Of a stretch of DNA of 64,000 nucleotides, positions 1 to 10,719 are shown piece by piece (the first letter of the stretch is position 1; the number at the start of each line of letters is the position of its first letter). The notes beneath the pieces were generated by a model. That model did not search any database and was not told the origin of the DNA. It saw only the letters and a list, made by a program, of their open reading frames with translations. The stretch covers positions 124,001 to 188,000 of the forward strand of contig NZ_JAAABN010000003.1 of assembly GCF_011516765.1 (NCBI RefSeq), read 5' to 3'. Made by a program: the position numbers and the translations under genes. Source of the DNA: Acetobacter sicerae. GTDB taxonomy: Bacteria; Pseudomonadota; Alphaproteobacteria; Acetobacterales; Acetobacteraceae.

Positions 1-210
1 CTGGAAGGGGCCTACCTGATCATGGCCGCGCGCGCTCTGGGACTGGATGCCCTTCCCATGTCCGGTTTTGATGCGTCCATCGTCGAGGACACATTTCTGG
101 CCGGAGAAGGATGGCGGGCAAATTTTCTCGTCTGCCTCGGTTACGGCGAGCCGGTTGAAACTCCGCGTGCGCCGCGCCTGCCTTTCGATGAAGCATGCCG
201 CATCCTGTGA
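1..210 (+). CDS. Nitroreductase-family protein, C-terminal fragment (malonic semialdehyde reductase RutE-like)
   Basis: Only the last 69 codons are in the window; the reading frame is open from base 1. The fragment reads through a conserved nitroreductase tail: an alanine-rich helix, the [11 protein letters not shown] stretch, NFLVCLGYG, and a final proline-rich segment ending FDEACRIL. This pattern is typical of the RutE/HadB branch of FMN-dependent nitroreductases, which reduce malonic semialdehyde to 3-hydroxypropionate with NAD(P)H. The exact substrate is inferred from the tail alone. The stop codon lies 16 bases inside the next gene, so the two genes overlap and are probably co-transcribed. 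The N-terminal FMN-binding part is outside the window. Confidence 0.75.
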   Translation: MEGAYLIMAARALGLDALPMSGFDASIVEDTFLAGEGWRANFLVCLGYGEPVETPRAPRLPFDEACRIL

Positions 211-911
211 CCACCACCCATCGCATTGTCGTGCTTGATGCCGCACCAGCGACTGTGCAGGCGCGTGTGGCCTGCGTATTACAGGATGGCAGTGCGTTTC
301 AGGTTCTGTCCTGCCGCACCGAAGTCGGACATGAGGGCATTGGCAACATGGCCTGCCTTCTGGACGAGGTTCTGAAAGATGCACGATGGGAACGGCCCGA
401 CCTTGTCGTCGTCGTGATCGGGCCCGGCTCGTTCACCGGCTTGAGAACGTCCTGCTCTCTCGCAGCCGGTCTGGCCTTTGGATGTGACTGCCCGGTCGTC
501 GGCGTGACACGGGGCGAGGCGCTGGCCAGCGCGCTTTCCGCTTATGTTACACAGCACGATCTTGACGGATGGCTCTGTGTAATGGCGGCAAGAAGTGGTC
601 GCTGGTTTGTTGAAAGCGCTGCTCCCGATAGTCTGACATCCGGTTCTGTCGTTGCTGTCAGACAGGCCGACTGGGAAGCGCCCTCAGGACACTGGCTGAT
701 CGCAGGGGATGTCGTTGATGATGTTCTTCTTAAAGCTCCTGGCGCTCTCGTGGCTTTTCCAATCCAGGGAGAGGCATCCATGCAGGAGATCGCAAAAGCT
801 GGGCTGAGCCGGTTAGAGGGCCATATCGCGTCCCGCCCGGCTCTTCCTCTGTATGTCGATCCTCCGGAAGCCAGGCTACCTGCTGCGGGTCTGCGAGCAA
901 GGCCTCAATGA
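195..911 (+). CDS. tsaB: tRNA threonylcarbamoyladenosine biosynthesis protein TsaB
   Basis: A 238-residue protein of the TsaB family, an ASKHA-fold partner of TsaD in making N6-threonylcarbamoyladenosine at position 37 of tRNAs that read ANN codons. It acts in the cytoplasm. The best marker is the [11 protein letters not shown] segment near residue 75, followed by AAGLAFG and a [13 protein letters not shown] strand. Length fits the family. The ATG at 195 overlaps the end of the preceding nitroreductase gene, and its own stop overlaps the start of rimI by 4 bases, so tsaB-rimI form a coupled pair, an arrangement common in proteobacteria. No unusual residues noticed. Confidence 0.92.
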   Translation: MPHPVTTTHRIVVLDAAPATVQARVACVLQDGSAFQVLSCRTEVGHEGIGNMACLLDEVLKDARWERPDLVVVVIGPGSFTGLRTSCSLAAGLAFGCDCPVVGVTRGEALASALSAYVTQHDLDGWLCVMAARSGRWFVESAAPDSLTSGSVVAVRQADWEAPSGHWLIAGDVVDDVLLKAPGALVAFPIQGEASMQEIAKAGLSRLEGHIASRPALPLYVDPPEARLPAAGLRARPQ

Positions 912-1375
912 CTCCTCTGTCTGGTCTTGTCATTTCCGAAAGTGGATCGAATTTTTCTGCTGTTCTGGCGGCGCTTCATGCAAGCGCGTTTGAAGGAACT
1001 GCACGCTGGTCGGAAAGCGCGTTTGCAGAGCTGTTTGCTACGCCCGGCACGCAGGCGTTTCTCGCATCCTTACAGGGAGAACCTGTTGGTTTTATCCTGA
1101 TCAGAACTGTTCTGGATGAAGCCGAAATCCTGACTCTGGCTGTCTCGCCAGAATGGAGACGGCGTGGCGTCGCCAGAAAACTACTTGAGACAGTCGAACG
1201 GGAATTGGAAAGGAAGAAGATCACAAGACTGTTTCTGGAAGTTTCCACAAAAAACGTATCAGCAGAAACGCTCTATAGAACGTGCGACTTTGTCACAGCA
1301 GGCACCCGCAAACGCTATTATGACGATGGCTCGGACGCCATCGTCATGGTGCGCGATATTTCCAGATCAGTATAA
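908..1375 (+). CDS. rimI: Ribosomal protein S18 alanine N-acetyltransferase (GNAT family)
   Basis: A 155-residue GNAT acetyltransferase. Its position directly behind tsaB with a 4-base ATGA overlap is the classic place for RimI, which acetylates the N-terminal alanine of ribosomal protein S18 using acetyl-CoA. The acetyl-CoA binding motif is visible as WRRRGVARKLL around residues 82-93, after the LAVSPE strand, and the C-terminal part carries the family's LEVSxxNxxAxxLYxxxxF pattern (written here as LEVSTKNVSAETLYRTCDF). The identification rests on motif and context; a generic GNAT with another target cannot be excluded. Confidence 0.85.
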   Translation: MTPLSGLVISESGSNFSAVLAALHASAFEGTARWSESAFAELFATPGTQAFLASLQGEPVGFILIRTVLDEAEILTLAVSPEWRRRGVARKLLETVERELERKKITRLFLEVSTKNVSAETLYRTCDFVTAGTRKRYYDDGSDAIVMVRDISRSV

Positions 1376-1380
1376 AACAC

Positions 1381-2082
1381 TCAGTCTTCTTCAGGGTCAT
1401 CAGGAAGACGCCAGTCAATCGGCTTCAATCCATGCTCTGCCAGAAAAGCATTGGCTTTTGAAAAATAGCGCTGCCCGAAAAAACCTGTATGGGCCGAAAG
1501 GGGAGAAGGATGAGAGGCCTTCAGCACGAGATGCCGTGAACTGTCGACAAAAGCCGCTTTCTTCTGTGCGTAACTGCCCCATAATATGAAAACGACTGGT
1601 GTTTTCTGCTCATTGACGCAGGCGATAACCGCGTCGGTAAATCGCTCCCAACCGTGCCGCTGATGAGACGCTGCACGTCCCTGTTCCACGGTCAGCACGC
1701 TGTTGAGAAGCAGTACACCCTGCCTGGCCCATGACGTCAGATTGCCATGATGAGCGGGAGGAATTCCAAGATCGCTCAGCATTTCCTTGTAGATATTCTT
1801 GAGAGAAGGCGGAATACGCACGTTCTTTCGCACGCTGAAGCATAAACCGTGCGCCTGCCCCGCCCCGTGATAGGGATCCTGTCCGAGAATGACGACCTTG
1901 ACAGAACCGAGAGGCGTCAGGTTGAGAGCACGGAACCATTCCGGGCCACGCGGAAAGATCATCTTTCCGGCCTTTTTTTCTTCCTGAAGAAACGCCTTGA
2001 GGTCCTTCATGTAAGGTGAGTCGAACTCTTTCTGCAGGGCTACACGCCAGCTTTCGTCCAGTTTGATGCCTGCCTCTGCCAT
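1381..2082 (-). CDS. ung: Uracil-DNA glycosylase, family 1
   Basis: A 233-residue enzyme that removes uracil from DNA to start base excision repair. The water-activating loop GQDPYHG, the following HGLCFSV uracil pocket, LLLNSVLT, and the [13 protein letters not shown] minor-groove loop are all present and in the usual order. Length is normal for the Ung family. The gene converges on rimI with only 5 bases between their stop codons. The start chosen (ATG at 2080-2082) gives the usual N-terminus; upstream lies the thiC riboswitch region, which is transcribed in the opposite direction. Confidence 0.95.
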   Translation of the reverse strand: MAEAGIKLDESWRVALQKEFDSPYMKDLKAFLQEEKKAGKMIFPRGPEWFRALNLTPLGSVKVVILGQDPYHGAGQAHGLCFSVRKNVRIPPSLKNIYKEMLSDLGIPPAHHGNLTSWARQGVLLLNSVLTVEQGRAASHQRHGWERFTDAVIACVNEQKTPVVFILWGSYAQKKAAFVDSSRHLVLKASHPSPLSAHTGFFGQRYFSKANAFLAEHGLKPIDWRLPDDPEED

Positions 2083-2387
2083 GAACCGCGCTTCCTTCCT
2101 CAGATCAATAAGAGTTCTCTCCGCGTCAGGGTGCCAGACAATCCAGCGAATTTACAGGCTCTCCGAATCAATCCTCTGTTTCATCCGTTTTTGCTGCAGA
2201 AGCATGTTCCGGCTTCCGCAGACATCTTCCTTGCTGTCATGATTGGGAATGAGCCGCGAAAGACAGCGTGTATGCAGAAAACGAAGTATTGCACTCAAGA
2301 CAGACACATCACGTTTCTGACAGTCACCGTGTCCAATCAAACCACTGATTGACAGTGAGCCACGTTTGTTGCCTCATAGCGCCTACC

Positions 2388-4438
<2,051 letters not shown>

Positions 4439-4465
4439 TCGGTTGGTTCAGGGTATCTGTTGATA

Positions 4466-4512
4466 TTCGGGGGCATGGTCTTTTTAAAGGACCATGCCCC
4501 CGAAGTTTTTTG
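4466..4512 (+). terminator. Rho-independent terminator after thiC
   Basis: A 15-base perfect stem (TTCGGGGGCATGGTC paired with its complement ending at 4504) with a short AT-rich loop is followed by a T-run at 4506-4511. It lies 27 bases after the thiC stop and also faces the end of the converging gene at 4541. Confidence 0.85.
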
Positions 4513-4540
4513 GAAAAAGCTTCAACAGAAGACGTCTGAA

Positions 4541-4822
4541 TCAAACCTGTTTTCTTATCTGTTTCCAACGTGAGCCGGTGGCCCAACCTACTGCGACCAG
4601 AACGGCTGCTACAGAAAACGTCCCAAGCCATACGAAAATCGCTGTGGAAAGGCTTTCATTTGCACAAAGCCATAGCCCGGTCAGTGGACAGATCCAGCGA
4701 AAAATCATGACCCAGCGAGGCAGAACCAGTCTCTCAAATCCGGAAATTCTCTGCATCCTGAGATCAGCCGCAGCCTGAATCGACAGACTGACAGTCCAGA
4801 GAAGGCAACAGATGAAAATCAT
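4541..4822 (-). CDS. Small membrane protein, DUF3325-like, of siderophore operon 1
   Basis: A 93-residue protein with three likely membrane helices (about residues 1-18, 37-54 and 61-81). It is the last gene of the operon receptor, small membrane protein, PepSY protein, small membrane protein. In proteobacterial siderophore loci this last position is usually held by a DUF3325 protein; the assignment relies on position, size and hydrophobicity more than on a conserved motif. Its start overlaps the PepSY stop by 4 bases, pointing to translational coupling. Function is unknown; a helper role in ferric-siderophore handling at the inner membrane is inferred. Confidence 0.65.
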   Translation of the reverse strand: MIFICCLLWTVSLSIQAAADLRMQRISGFERLVLPRWVMIFRWICPLTGLWLCANESLSTAIFVWLGTFSVAAVLVAVGWATGSRWKQIRKQV

Positions 4823-6279
4823 GAGAGACGCCTTGCTATCTGCAAAGAGATCAGCCCCATACCGAAAGCTATCAGATCAACGGCAGCGAAGACCGTTGGA
4901 GTATGGACCAGTTGCCACCCTGGTCGGGTCAAAGCATCCAGAAATCCAATACCAACCGTCAGGAGTGAAAAAGCAACAAGTAGAATTTTCCATGTTTCAA
5001 AAGATTTTTTAATGAAGCATCCTGAAAATCCGAAAAATGCAGCAACCGTCCAGATGGAAAAGAACACCAATACTTCTGTGTTGATCCTGTTTTCATATCC
5101 TTGTGGAATCAGACGATTGCCCCAAAGCAATCCGGCACAGGCGAGAGGCAACCCAACAAGAACACTGATGGAGAGTCCCTCAGCCAGTTGAAAGAGCGGT
5201 CGATCACCAGATGTTTTCCGTCTTTTCATCAGGAAAAGGATCAGTCCACTCGCAATCATGATTGTCGTGATTGAACCGGAAAAGAAATACAGCCAGCGCA
5301 TTCCCGCACCGCCCCAGCGTATGTAATGGATTCCCTCCATAACCTGCTGTGTCCGGGTGAGCGGACTGGTCAGAAGAACATGTCTTACAAAGTGGCTGTC
5401 GTAAGAAAAATCCACATGCTCTCTGGTCCTTAAAGGTCCTGAAGCATCCGTGCGCATAAACAGAATAGTGTCTGGCAGGAAAAGAATGGAACCGACCTGA
5501 CCAATGCCGAGGGTTTTTTCTGCTGTATGGAGAAGAGGCGGGAGAGATGGAAGCTGTGGCACCTCCCTGTCTGGAGAAGCAGGCCCGCTTTTCCGGGGAG
5601 AGGGAACGAGCATCTCTTTCGCCAGACTTACATAGGACTCTGGCGGCAACACGGATCGTGTATGCAGAAAAGTTCCCGTATAAGCCATCATGAACACGAA
5701 GGGCAGAAACGGCACACTAGCCAGAACATGCACATCGAGCCATGCGCGAAGGCGTGCTGCAAACGGCCTTAAAACAAGAAGATCCGGAATCAGCGCCTTC
5801 AGATGGATGATGACGCCTGAAACCAGAACCGTGAGAAGCATGAGTCCGGCAAAGGTGACGAAAGTGATGCCCACGCTCCCTGATCGCAGAGTGTAATGCA
5901 GATCATAGAAGAATGTGCCTCCTACAGTTTGCCTTGTCGCTATCTGCTGTCCGCTCTGTGGAGCGAAAGGCTGTGTCAGGACTTCATGTCCATCATGATA
6001 GGACAGACGCAGGACAGGATCGCGCTCTGAGGGCAGCGCGATAAAAGGCTTCTCTCCTTTCAACAGAAGGACCCTGACAGAAGGCAGCATTTTATCGAGA
6101 GCCGTATCATTCAGTGCGGCGGCTGTCGGGGGCACCTCCGGCTGAAGCCAGCGCGTCAGTTCCGTATCGAACACGGCCAGAGTGCCTGTGATGAACACAC
6201 ACACAAGCAGCAGCCCGGACAGAAAGCCTATCCACGCATGCAGCCATCCCATACGCGCTCTTAACGTATCGGGAATCAT
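4819..6279 (-). CDS. PepSY-associated transmembrane protein (putative ferric-siderophore reductase), operon 1
   Basis: A 486-residue inner-membrane protein of the PepSY_TM family. The N-terminus has the typical short amphipathic start followed by a membrane helix (WIGFLSGLLLVCVFITGTLAVF, residues about 16-37), then a periplasmic domain, a helix pair around residues 135-205, a second periplasmic domain, and four helices toward the C-terminus. Relatives encoded with TonB siderophore receptors are thought to reduce ferric siderophores in the periplasm, using histidines in the membrane part; that is family knowledge, not shown here. It overlaps both neighbours by 4 bases. A diverged paralogue lies at 50250-51806. 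Confidence 0.85.
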   Translation of the reverse strand: MIPDTLRARMGWLHAWIGFLSGLLLVCVFITGTLAVFDTELTRWLQPEVPPTAAALNDTALDKMLPSVRVLLLKGEKPFIALPSERDPVLRLSYHDGHEVLTQPFAPQSGQQIATRQTVGGTFFYDLHYTLRSGSVGITFVTFAGLMLLTVLVSGVIIHLKALIPDLLVLRPFAARLRAWLDVHVLASVPFLPFVFMMAYTGTFLHTRSVLPPESYVSLAKEMLVPSPRKSGPASPDREVPQLPSLPPLLHTAEKTLGIGQVGSILFLPDTILFMRTDASGPLRTREHVDFSYDSHFVRHVLLTSPLTRTQQVMEGIHYIRWGGAGMRWLYFFSGSITTIMIASGLILFLMKRRKTSGDRPLFQLAEGLSISVLVGLPLACAGLLWGNRLIPQGYENRINTEVLVFFSIWTVAAFFGFSGCFIKKSFETWKILLVAFSLLTVGIGFLDALTRPGWQLVHTPTVFAAVDLIAFGMGLISLQIARRLS

Positions 6280-6563
6280 TTTTGCACAAGACTTAAAAGA
6301 TAAAAAACTACACCTGTAGAACTGACAAAAATCGGACCTGAAAATTTCCGCCAGTTTCCAAAAGCGATCAGAAACAGGGCTGGAAAAAGCAGGACCGCAA
6401 TCATCTGTCCCAGTATTGTGGCGTCATGGCGGCTTCCCGCTCCCCAGCGAGGCGATCCCAGAGTAATGAAATGCACGCAGGTCCATGCCAGAATAAAAGA
6501 CAGCGCAAGACGTGCTGTCATGGCGAGCGTTGAAACAACAGTTATTTTTCGTTGACGGATCAC
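6276..6563 (-). CDS. Small membrane protein, DUF3649-like, of siderophore operon 1
   Basis: A 95-residue protein with three probable membrane helices (roughly residues 14-34, 47-67 and 76-92) and a basic N-terminus. It lies 15 bases after the receptor gene and overlaps the PepSY gene by 4 bases. In many proteobacterial siderophore operons a DUF3649 protein holds exactly this place between receptor and PepSY protein, so this is the likely family, though sequence resemblance by eye is weak. No enzymatic motif is visible. Confidence 0.6.
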   Translation of the reverse strand: MIRQRKITVVSTLAMTARLALSFILAWTCVHFITLGSPRWGAGSRHDATILGQMIAVLLFPALFLIAFGNWRKFSGPIFVSSTGVVFYLLSLVQK

Positions 6564-6578
6564 GGGTAATTTCAGCTT

Positions 6579-8879
6579 TTAAAAATTGGAGCGCAGTGTG
6601 AACATGAAATTCCGTGGTTCTCCGTAGTAGTTGTAGTAATTCAGATTTCCCAGACGCTGATAATAGCGTGTGTTGGAAATATTGTTGAGCGTCGCAGTGG
6701 CTTCCAGATGACGGTTCCACTGATACCCGACCTGGGCCGACGCGACTATATAGCCTTTTTGCGTGACAAGACGATTGGTGCCGAATGTTCCGCTCTGGGC
6801 GTTGATGCCCCCTCCGATGCTCCAGATATTGTTCTCGGCGCCGACATAGGGCTCGAAGCGATAATGCGTCCAGAGTTTCCACAGATGACGGGGAGAGTTG
6901 GGCGCATAAGCCAGCCCCGCCTGAGTAGCGTTTCCATTGTTCAGGATGGTGTTGTCATTGAAGGTATAGCTGGCATTGATATCCCATCCCCGAGCGGGAC
7001 GACCGATAACTTCCACTTCAGCGCCCTGACTGCGGGTCTTGCCGGTGGACAGGTAACAGTCGTCGTTGTGAGACGGTCCGCAGACCATGCCCAGACTGCT
7101 GTTATAGATCGACTCATTCCGCTCGATGATCTTGTAACCAGCAACCGTAAAACCGAGACCGTGATTAAAGAGATCGCCCTTGATGCCACCCTCGATCTGG
7201 TTGCCTCGGACGGGCGCAAGACGGCCCTGTGTATCGTAAGCCGATTGCGGCGAGAAAATCGACGTATAGCTGGCATAGAGTGAAATGGCCGGAATGACGC
7301 GCCATACCCCACCAATGTAGGGAGTCAGTATTCCCTGCTGGTTGATGGAAGTTTCCATCGGACCGCGTGTCGGACCAAGCTGCTGCTCCTTGCTCACATA
7401 CCCGCTGATCCGTCCGCCCAGCAGAATGGAAAAGGTGGAAACGGGCTTGATGAGCGCCTGACCATAGACACCCCACTGGTCACTCGGCTCACGATACCGG
7501 TTCCTGATGGTCGGCAGTGTGATGGATGAGAGCCGGTCAGGCGAGAAAATGGAAATGCCCCTCAACTGGGGATTGCTGGTCGCCGTCAGCGAGGCCCCGC
7601 CGCCCTGATAAACGTAATGATTGTAATCGGCACCGGCCATGAGCGTGTGTGTCTGGCCAAACAGATGAACCGGACCGGTGAAGTAACCATCAACGCCGTC
7701 ATTGACCTCGCTATACTTCGTGTTCGCCGCGGTGAAGTTCGCAGTCTGGGCGGCAGCATTGTAGCTGCTGACATAGGCATATTGCAGCGTCGTGTCGGAT
7801 GTCCGGTGACGACCATTCACCCTCGCCCGCCAGCCATGACTGAAGACATGCTCCCACTGCCCCTCAACCTCCACCATCGGCGCGGAGGAAGTATTCCAGT
7901 TGGAGCCAATGAAGGTGCTGCGCGCCAGATTCAGGTCACCGCCCGTAGCACTGCGTGGAAGCCCCATGAAACGGGTCGTGTCATTCCCCTGATAGGACAC
8001 CATGACGCTCAGCGTATCATGGTGCGTCAGGCGGAAATCGGTCGCAGAGTAAATGGTCCAGCGGCGATCCGAGGCGTTCTTGTAAAAGAAGTCCCGATCC
8101 GTCCCGGCCATGACCAGTCGTGTGGACACGATTTTTGAATTTCCTATGGGCCCGCCAACGTCAATCATGGCGTGGTAGTTATTCCAGGAGCCGGCGGAAA
8201 AGGAACCGTTCGCCTGAAACTGGTCCGTCGGTCGCTTGTGAACGAAATTCACACTACCGGCAGGTGTTCCCGCTCCCTGCAGCAATCCACTGGGGCCACG
8301 GAGAACCTCGATCCGGTCATAGATGGCCAGATCATACTGCTGGCTGAGATTAAGGCTGCCGGAAGTGGGCACGCCATCATACTGCGCCTGTAACTGAAAA
8401 CCTCGAGCAGAATAACCAGCAGTTCCATCACCGTACAGATTGACGTTCACGCCCGCGACCTGCTTCAGCGCCGCATCGATCGTGTTCAGATTCTGGTCCT
8501 TCATCTGCTGTGTGCTCAGGACCGAAATCGATTGCGGAACATCCTGTGGTTTCATCAGCATCTTTGTCGTGGTGACTGCGCGCACCGTATAGGTTCCGGT
8601 ACCGTCCGTCGTGGCGTTCGGCCTGCGTCCCAGCACCAGAAGCTGTTCAATGCTTCCCGGAACCTCATTCGCCTCGGATCCGTTTTTTTTCAGATCGGTC
8701 TTTTTATCAGCACGCTTTTTTGAATCCGCTTTTCCAGCGCTGAGCGATGGCTGTTTTTTATCCTCGTCAGGATCAACGGTTACAGCAGCCTGCGCGTTCA
8801 CGCTCATGAACGACAGAAAAGCCAGAACAGTTATCCCGCAGCGGGGAGCATGCCTGAATGAAGTGGATACTGAAGGCAT
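6579..8879 (-). CDS. TonB-dependent siderophore receptor 1
   Basis: A 766-residue outer-membrane receptor. A signal peptide ending in VNAQA near residue 32 is followed by an unusually lysine- and aspartate-rich linker (residues 38-70), then the plug domain with PQSISVLSTQQM, RGFQLQ, YDGVP, and EVLRGPSGLLQGAGTPAGSVNFV, and a beta-barrel ending in phenylalanine (LRSNF). This is the siderophore-receptor branch of the family. It heads the four-gene operon running down to 4541. A Fur-like sequence lies about 80 bases upstream. The ligand cannot be told from sequence; hydroxamate types such as ferrichrome are common for this branch. Confidence 0.93.
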   Translation of the reverse strand: MPSVSTSFRHAPRCGITVLAFLSFMSVNAQAAVTVDPDEDKKQPSLSAGKADSKKRADKKTDLKKNGSEANEVPGSIEQLLVLGRRPNATTDGTGTYTVRAVTTTKMLMKPQDVPQSISVLSTQQMKDQNLNTIDAALKQVAGVNVNLYGDGTAGYSARGFQLQAQYDGVPTSGSLNLSQQYDLAIYDRIEVLRGPSGLLQGAGTPAGSVNFVHKRPTDQFQANGSFSAGSWNNYHAMIDVGGPIGNSKIVSTRLVMAGTDRDFFYKNASDRRWTIYSATDFRLTHHDTLSVMVSYQGNDTTRFMGLPRSATGGDLNLARSTFIGSNWNTSSAPMVEVEGQWEHVFSHGWRARVNGRHRTSDTTLQYAYVSSYNAAAQTANFTAANTKYSEVNDGVDGYFTGPVHLFGQTHTLMAGADYNHYVYQGGGASLTATSNPQLRGISIFSPDRLSSITLPTIRNRYREPSDQWGVYGQALIKPVSTFSILLGGRISGYVSKEQQLGPTRGPMETSINQQGILTPYIGGVWRVIPAISLYASYTSIFSPQSAYDTQGRLAPVRGNQIEGGIKGDLFNHGLGFTVAGYKIIERNESIYNSSLGMVCGPSHNDDCYLSTGKTRSQGAEVEVIGRPARGWDINASYTFNDNTILNNGNATQAGLAYAPNSPRHLWKLWTHYRFEPYVGAENNIWSIGGGINAQSGTFGTNRLVTQKGYIVASAQVGYQWNRHLEATATLNNISNTRYYQRLGNLNYYNYYGEPRNFMFTLRSNF

Positions 8880-8955
8880 CTGTACGCCAACCTTTGTGAC
8901 CTGAGACGTTGCTGATCACGGGTTTGTGACATATCAGCCATGCAATGTCCATGAA

Positions 8956-8974
8956 ACTAAGAATTATTATCATC
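8956..8974 (-). promoter_or_regulatory. Candidate Fur box upstream of siderophore receptor 1
   Basis: On the minus strand the AT-rich stretch reads GATGATAATAATTCTTAGT, which contains GATAAT-N-ATTCTT, a partial match to the 6-1-6 Fur pattern. It sits in the right place to control the receptor operon. The match is moderate and was scored by eye. Confidence 0.45.
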
Positions 8975-9141
8975 TAAAAATTAGCGTCTGAAAATAATGA
9001 GCTGTTATCAACATGTTATTCGAGAAGACTTTTTCCTCTCTCCTCTGAAAACGCCATGCTATCGGCTCGCCCTTGTGCTTCGGCAGAGCACCGACCATTT
9101 TCTTGAGACAGCCTCATTCCCTGTCGTCATGAAAGAGAACC

Positions 9142-10308
9142 ATGCAGGAGATCTATCTCGACAATGCCGCCAGCACGCCATGCGATGCGCGCGTCATGGC
9201 GGTCATGGCGCCTCTCTTTTCCGAGGAATTCGCCAATCCCCACAGCGACACCCATGCGCCCGGAAAACGCGCCGCCGAAGCCGTCGAACTGGCGCGCGGG
9301 CATGTAGCGGCGCTGGTCGGTGGCGATCCGAGAGAGATCATCTTCACCTCCGGCGCGACGGAGGCGAACAATCTGGCCATCAAGGGAGCAGCGCGCTTTC
9401 GCGCCGGACAGGGCGACGGGCGCAGACGCATCATCACGGTGGCGACGGAACATAAATGTGTTCTGGAAAGCGTGCAGGATCTGGCGCAGGAAGGCTTCGA
9501 CCCCGTCATTCTCGGCGTGGACCATAACGGCCGGGTCGATCCGAACGCTCTTCGGGATGCGCTGACCGTCCCCACGGCGCTGGTCAGCATCATGGCCGCC
9601 AATAACGAGACGGGAGTGATGCAGGATCTGCCCGGTCTGGGGCGCATTGTAAAAGAAGCAGGCGCTCTCCTGCATTCGGACCTTGCGCAGGCGGCGGGTA
9701 AGATGGCGATCGATGTCAGGGCGCTAAATCTCGATCTCGCCTCCATTTCCGCTCACAAGATGTACGGTCCCAAAGGGGTGGGCGCGCTTTTTGTCCGCAG
9801 ACGCCCCCGCGTCCGGCTGGAGCCTCTGTTCTCGGGCGGTGGACAGGAGCGGGGATTAAGGTCCGGCACCCTCCCCTCCACCCTGATCGCAGGATTTGGC
9901 GAGGCCGCCCGCATTGCCCGCACTGAGTGGCAGGCCGATGACAAGCGCCTCTCCACGCTCGCGCAGGAACTGTTTCACGGTCTGCGCGAACGACAGACAC
10001 CTTTTGTCATCAACGCGGAAGAGGCCCGCCGCCTGCCGGGGATCATCAGCCTTCGCCTTCGCGGCGCTCCGGCGGCACAGGTCATGGAAGCGCTTCCAGA
10101 GATGGCGCTGTCGGTCGGATCGGCCTGTTCCTCGGCGGATCTGGCCCCGTCCTACGTGCTGACGGCCATGGGTCTGAACCCCACGGAAGCGGCGGAAAGC
10201 TTGCGTCTCTCGCCCGGACGCTTTACCACGCCCGCCGATATCGTGCGTGTGGCAGAGTTGCTTGCCGACGCAGCACAGAGGGTGCGGGCAGAACGCTTCA
10301 CCCGATAG
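9142..10308 (+). CDS. iscS: Cysteine desulfurase (IscS/NifS-type)
   Basis: A 388-residue PLP enzyme that takes sulfur from cysteine as an enzyme-bound persulfide. The N-terminal IYLDNAASTPCD motif, the GATEANNLAI loop, the PLP lysine in SAHKMYGPKG (Lys206) and the active-site cysteine in SVGSACSS (Cys329) are all present. The next two genes are a ferredoxin and mnmA, which suggests that this copy supplies sulfur for tRNA thiolation and perhaps cluster assembly. No iscU, iscA or hscAB genes are adjacent. The start is preceded by AGAGAACC, an acceptable ribosome site. Confidence 0.92.
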   Translation: MQEIYLDNAASTPCDARVMAVMAPLFSEEFANPHSDTHAPGKRAAEAVELARGHVAALVGGDPREIIFTSGATEANNLAIKGAARFRAGQGDGRRRIITVATEHKCVLESVQDLAQEGFDPVILGVDHNGRVDPNALRDALTVPTALVSIMAANNETGVMQDLPGLGRIVKEAGALLHSDLAQAAGKMAIDVRALNLDLASISAHKMYGPKGVGALFVRRRPRVRLEPLFSGGGQERGLRSGTLPSTLIAGFGEAARIARTEWQADDKRLSTLAQELFHGLRERQTPFVINAEEARRLPGIISLRLRGAPAAQVMEALPEMALSVGSACSSADLAPSYVLTAMGLNPTEAAESLRLSPGRFTTPADIVRVAELLADAAQRVRAERFTR

Positions 10309-10332
10309 GACAGACTGAGCGAGAACTCCGAA

Positions 10333-10647
10333 ATGCCTCACATGATTTTCGTCGAGCCCGATGGTACCGAGCGCAAGGTCGATGCGCCTGTTGGTCTTTC
10401 CGTTCTGGAGATTGCCCACAAGCACGGCGTCGATCTGGAAGGCGCCTGCGAGGGATCGCTGGCCTGCGCGACATGCCATGTGATCGTTGATCCGTCATGG
10501 GCGCCGAAACTCTCGCCAGCGACCGAAGATGAAGAGGATATGCTGGACCTCGCCTTCGGACTTGAGGCAACATCCCGTCTCGGCTGCCAGATCATCATGA
10601 GCGATGCGCTGGACGGCCTGACCGTTCGTCTGCCTCGCAAAAGCTGA
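10333..10647 (+). CDS. fdx: 2Fe-2S ferredoxin, adrenodoxin/Isc type
   Basis: A 104-residue ferredoxin. The four cluster cysteines are Cys39, Cys45, Cys48 and Cys85, in the C-x5-C-x2-C-x36-C spacing of the adrenodoxin/Isc type. The acidic segment [10 protein letters not shown] between them is the usual docking surface for reductases. It follows iscS by 24 bases and is probably co-transcribed. In Isc systems the protein donates electrons for cluster assembly on the scaffold; the electron donor here is not encoded nearby. Confidence 0.93.
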   Translation: MPHMIFVEPDGTERKVDAPVGLSVLEIAHKHGVDLEGACEGSLACATCHVIVDPSWAPKLSPATEDEEDMLDLAFGLEATSRLGCQIIMSDALDGLTVRLPRKS

Positions 10648-10665
10648 GCCCACCCCGGTCCCGTC

Positions 10666-10698
10666 GGAAGAACGACGGCGGAGGCCGGACGTTCTTCC
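10666..10698 (+). other. Intercistronic hairpin between fdx and mnmA
   Basis: A perfect 9-base stem (GGAAGAACG with CGTTCTTCC) encloses a 15-base GC-rich loop, 18 bases after the fdx stop. No T-run follows, so it is not a standard terminator. It may protect or process the iscS-fdx-mnmA transcript; that is inference. Confidence 0.5.
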
Positions 10699-10719
10699 CG
10701 TGAAAGGGGTCTGACCATC

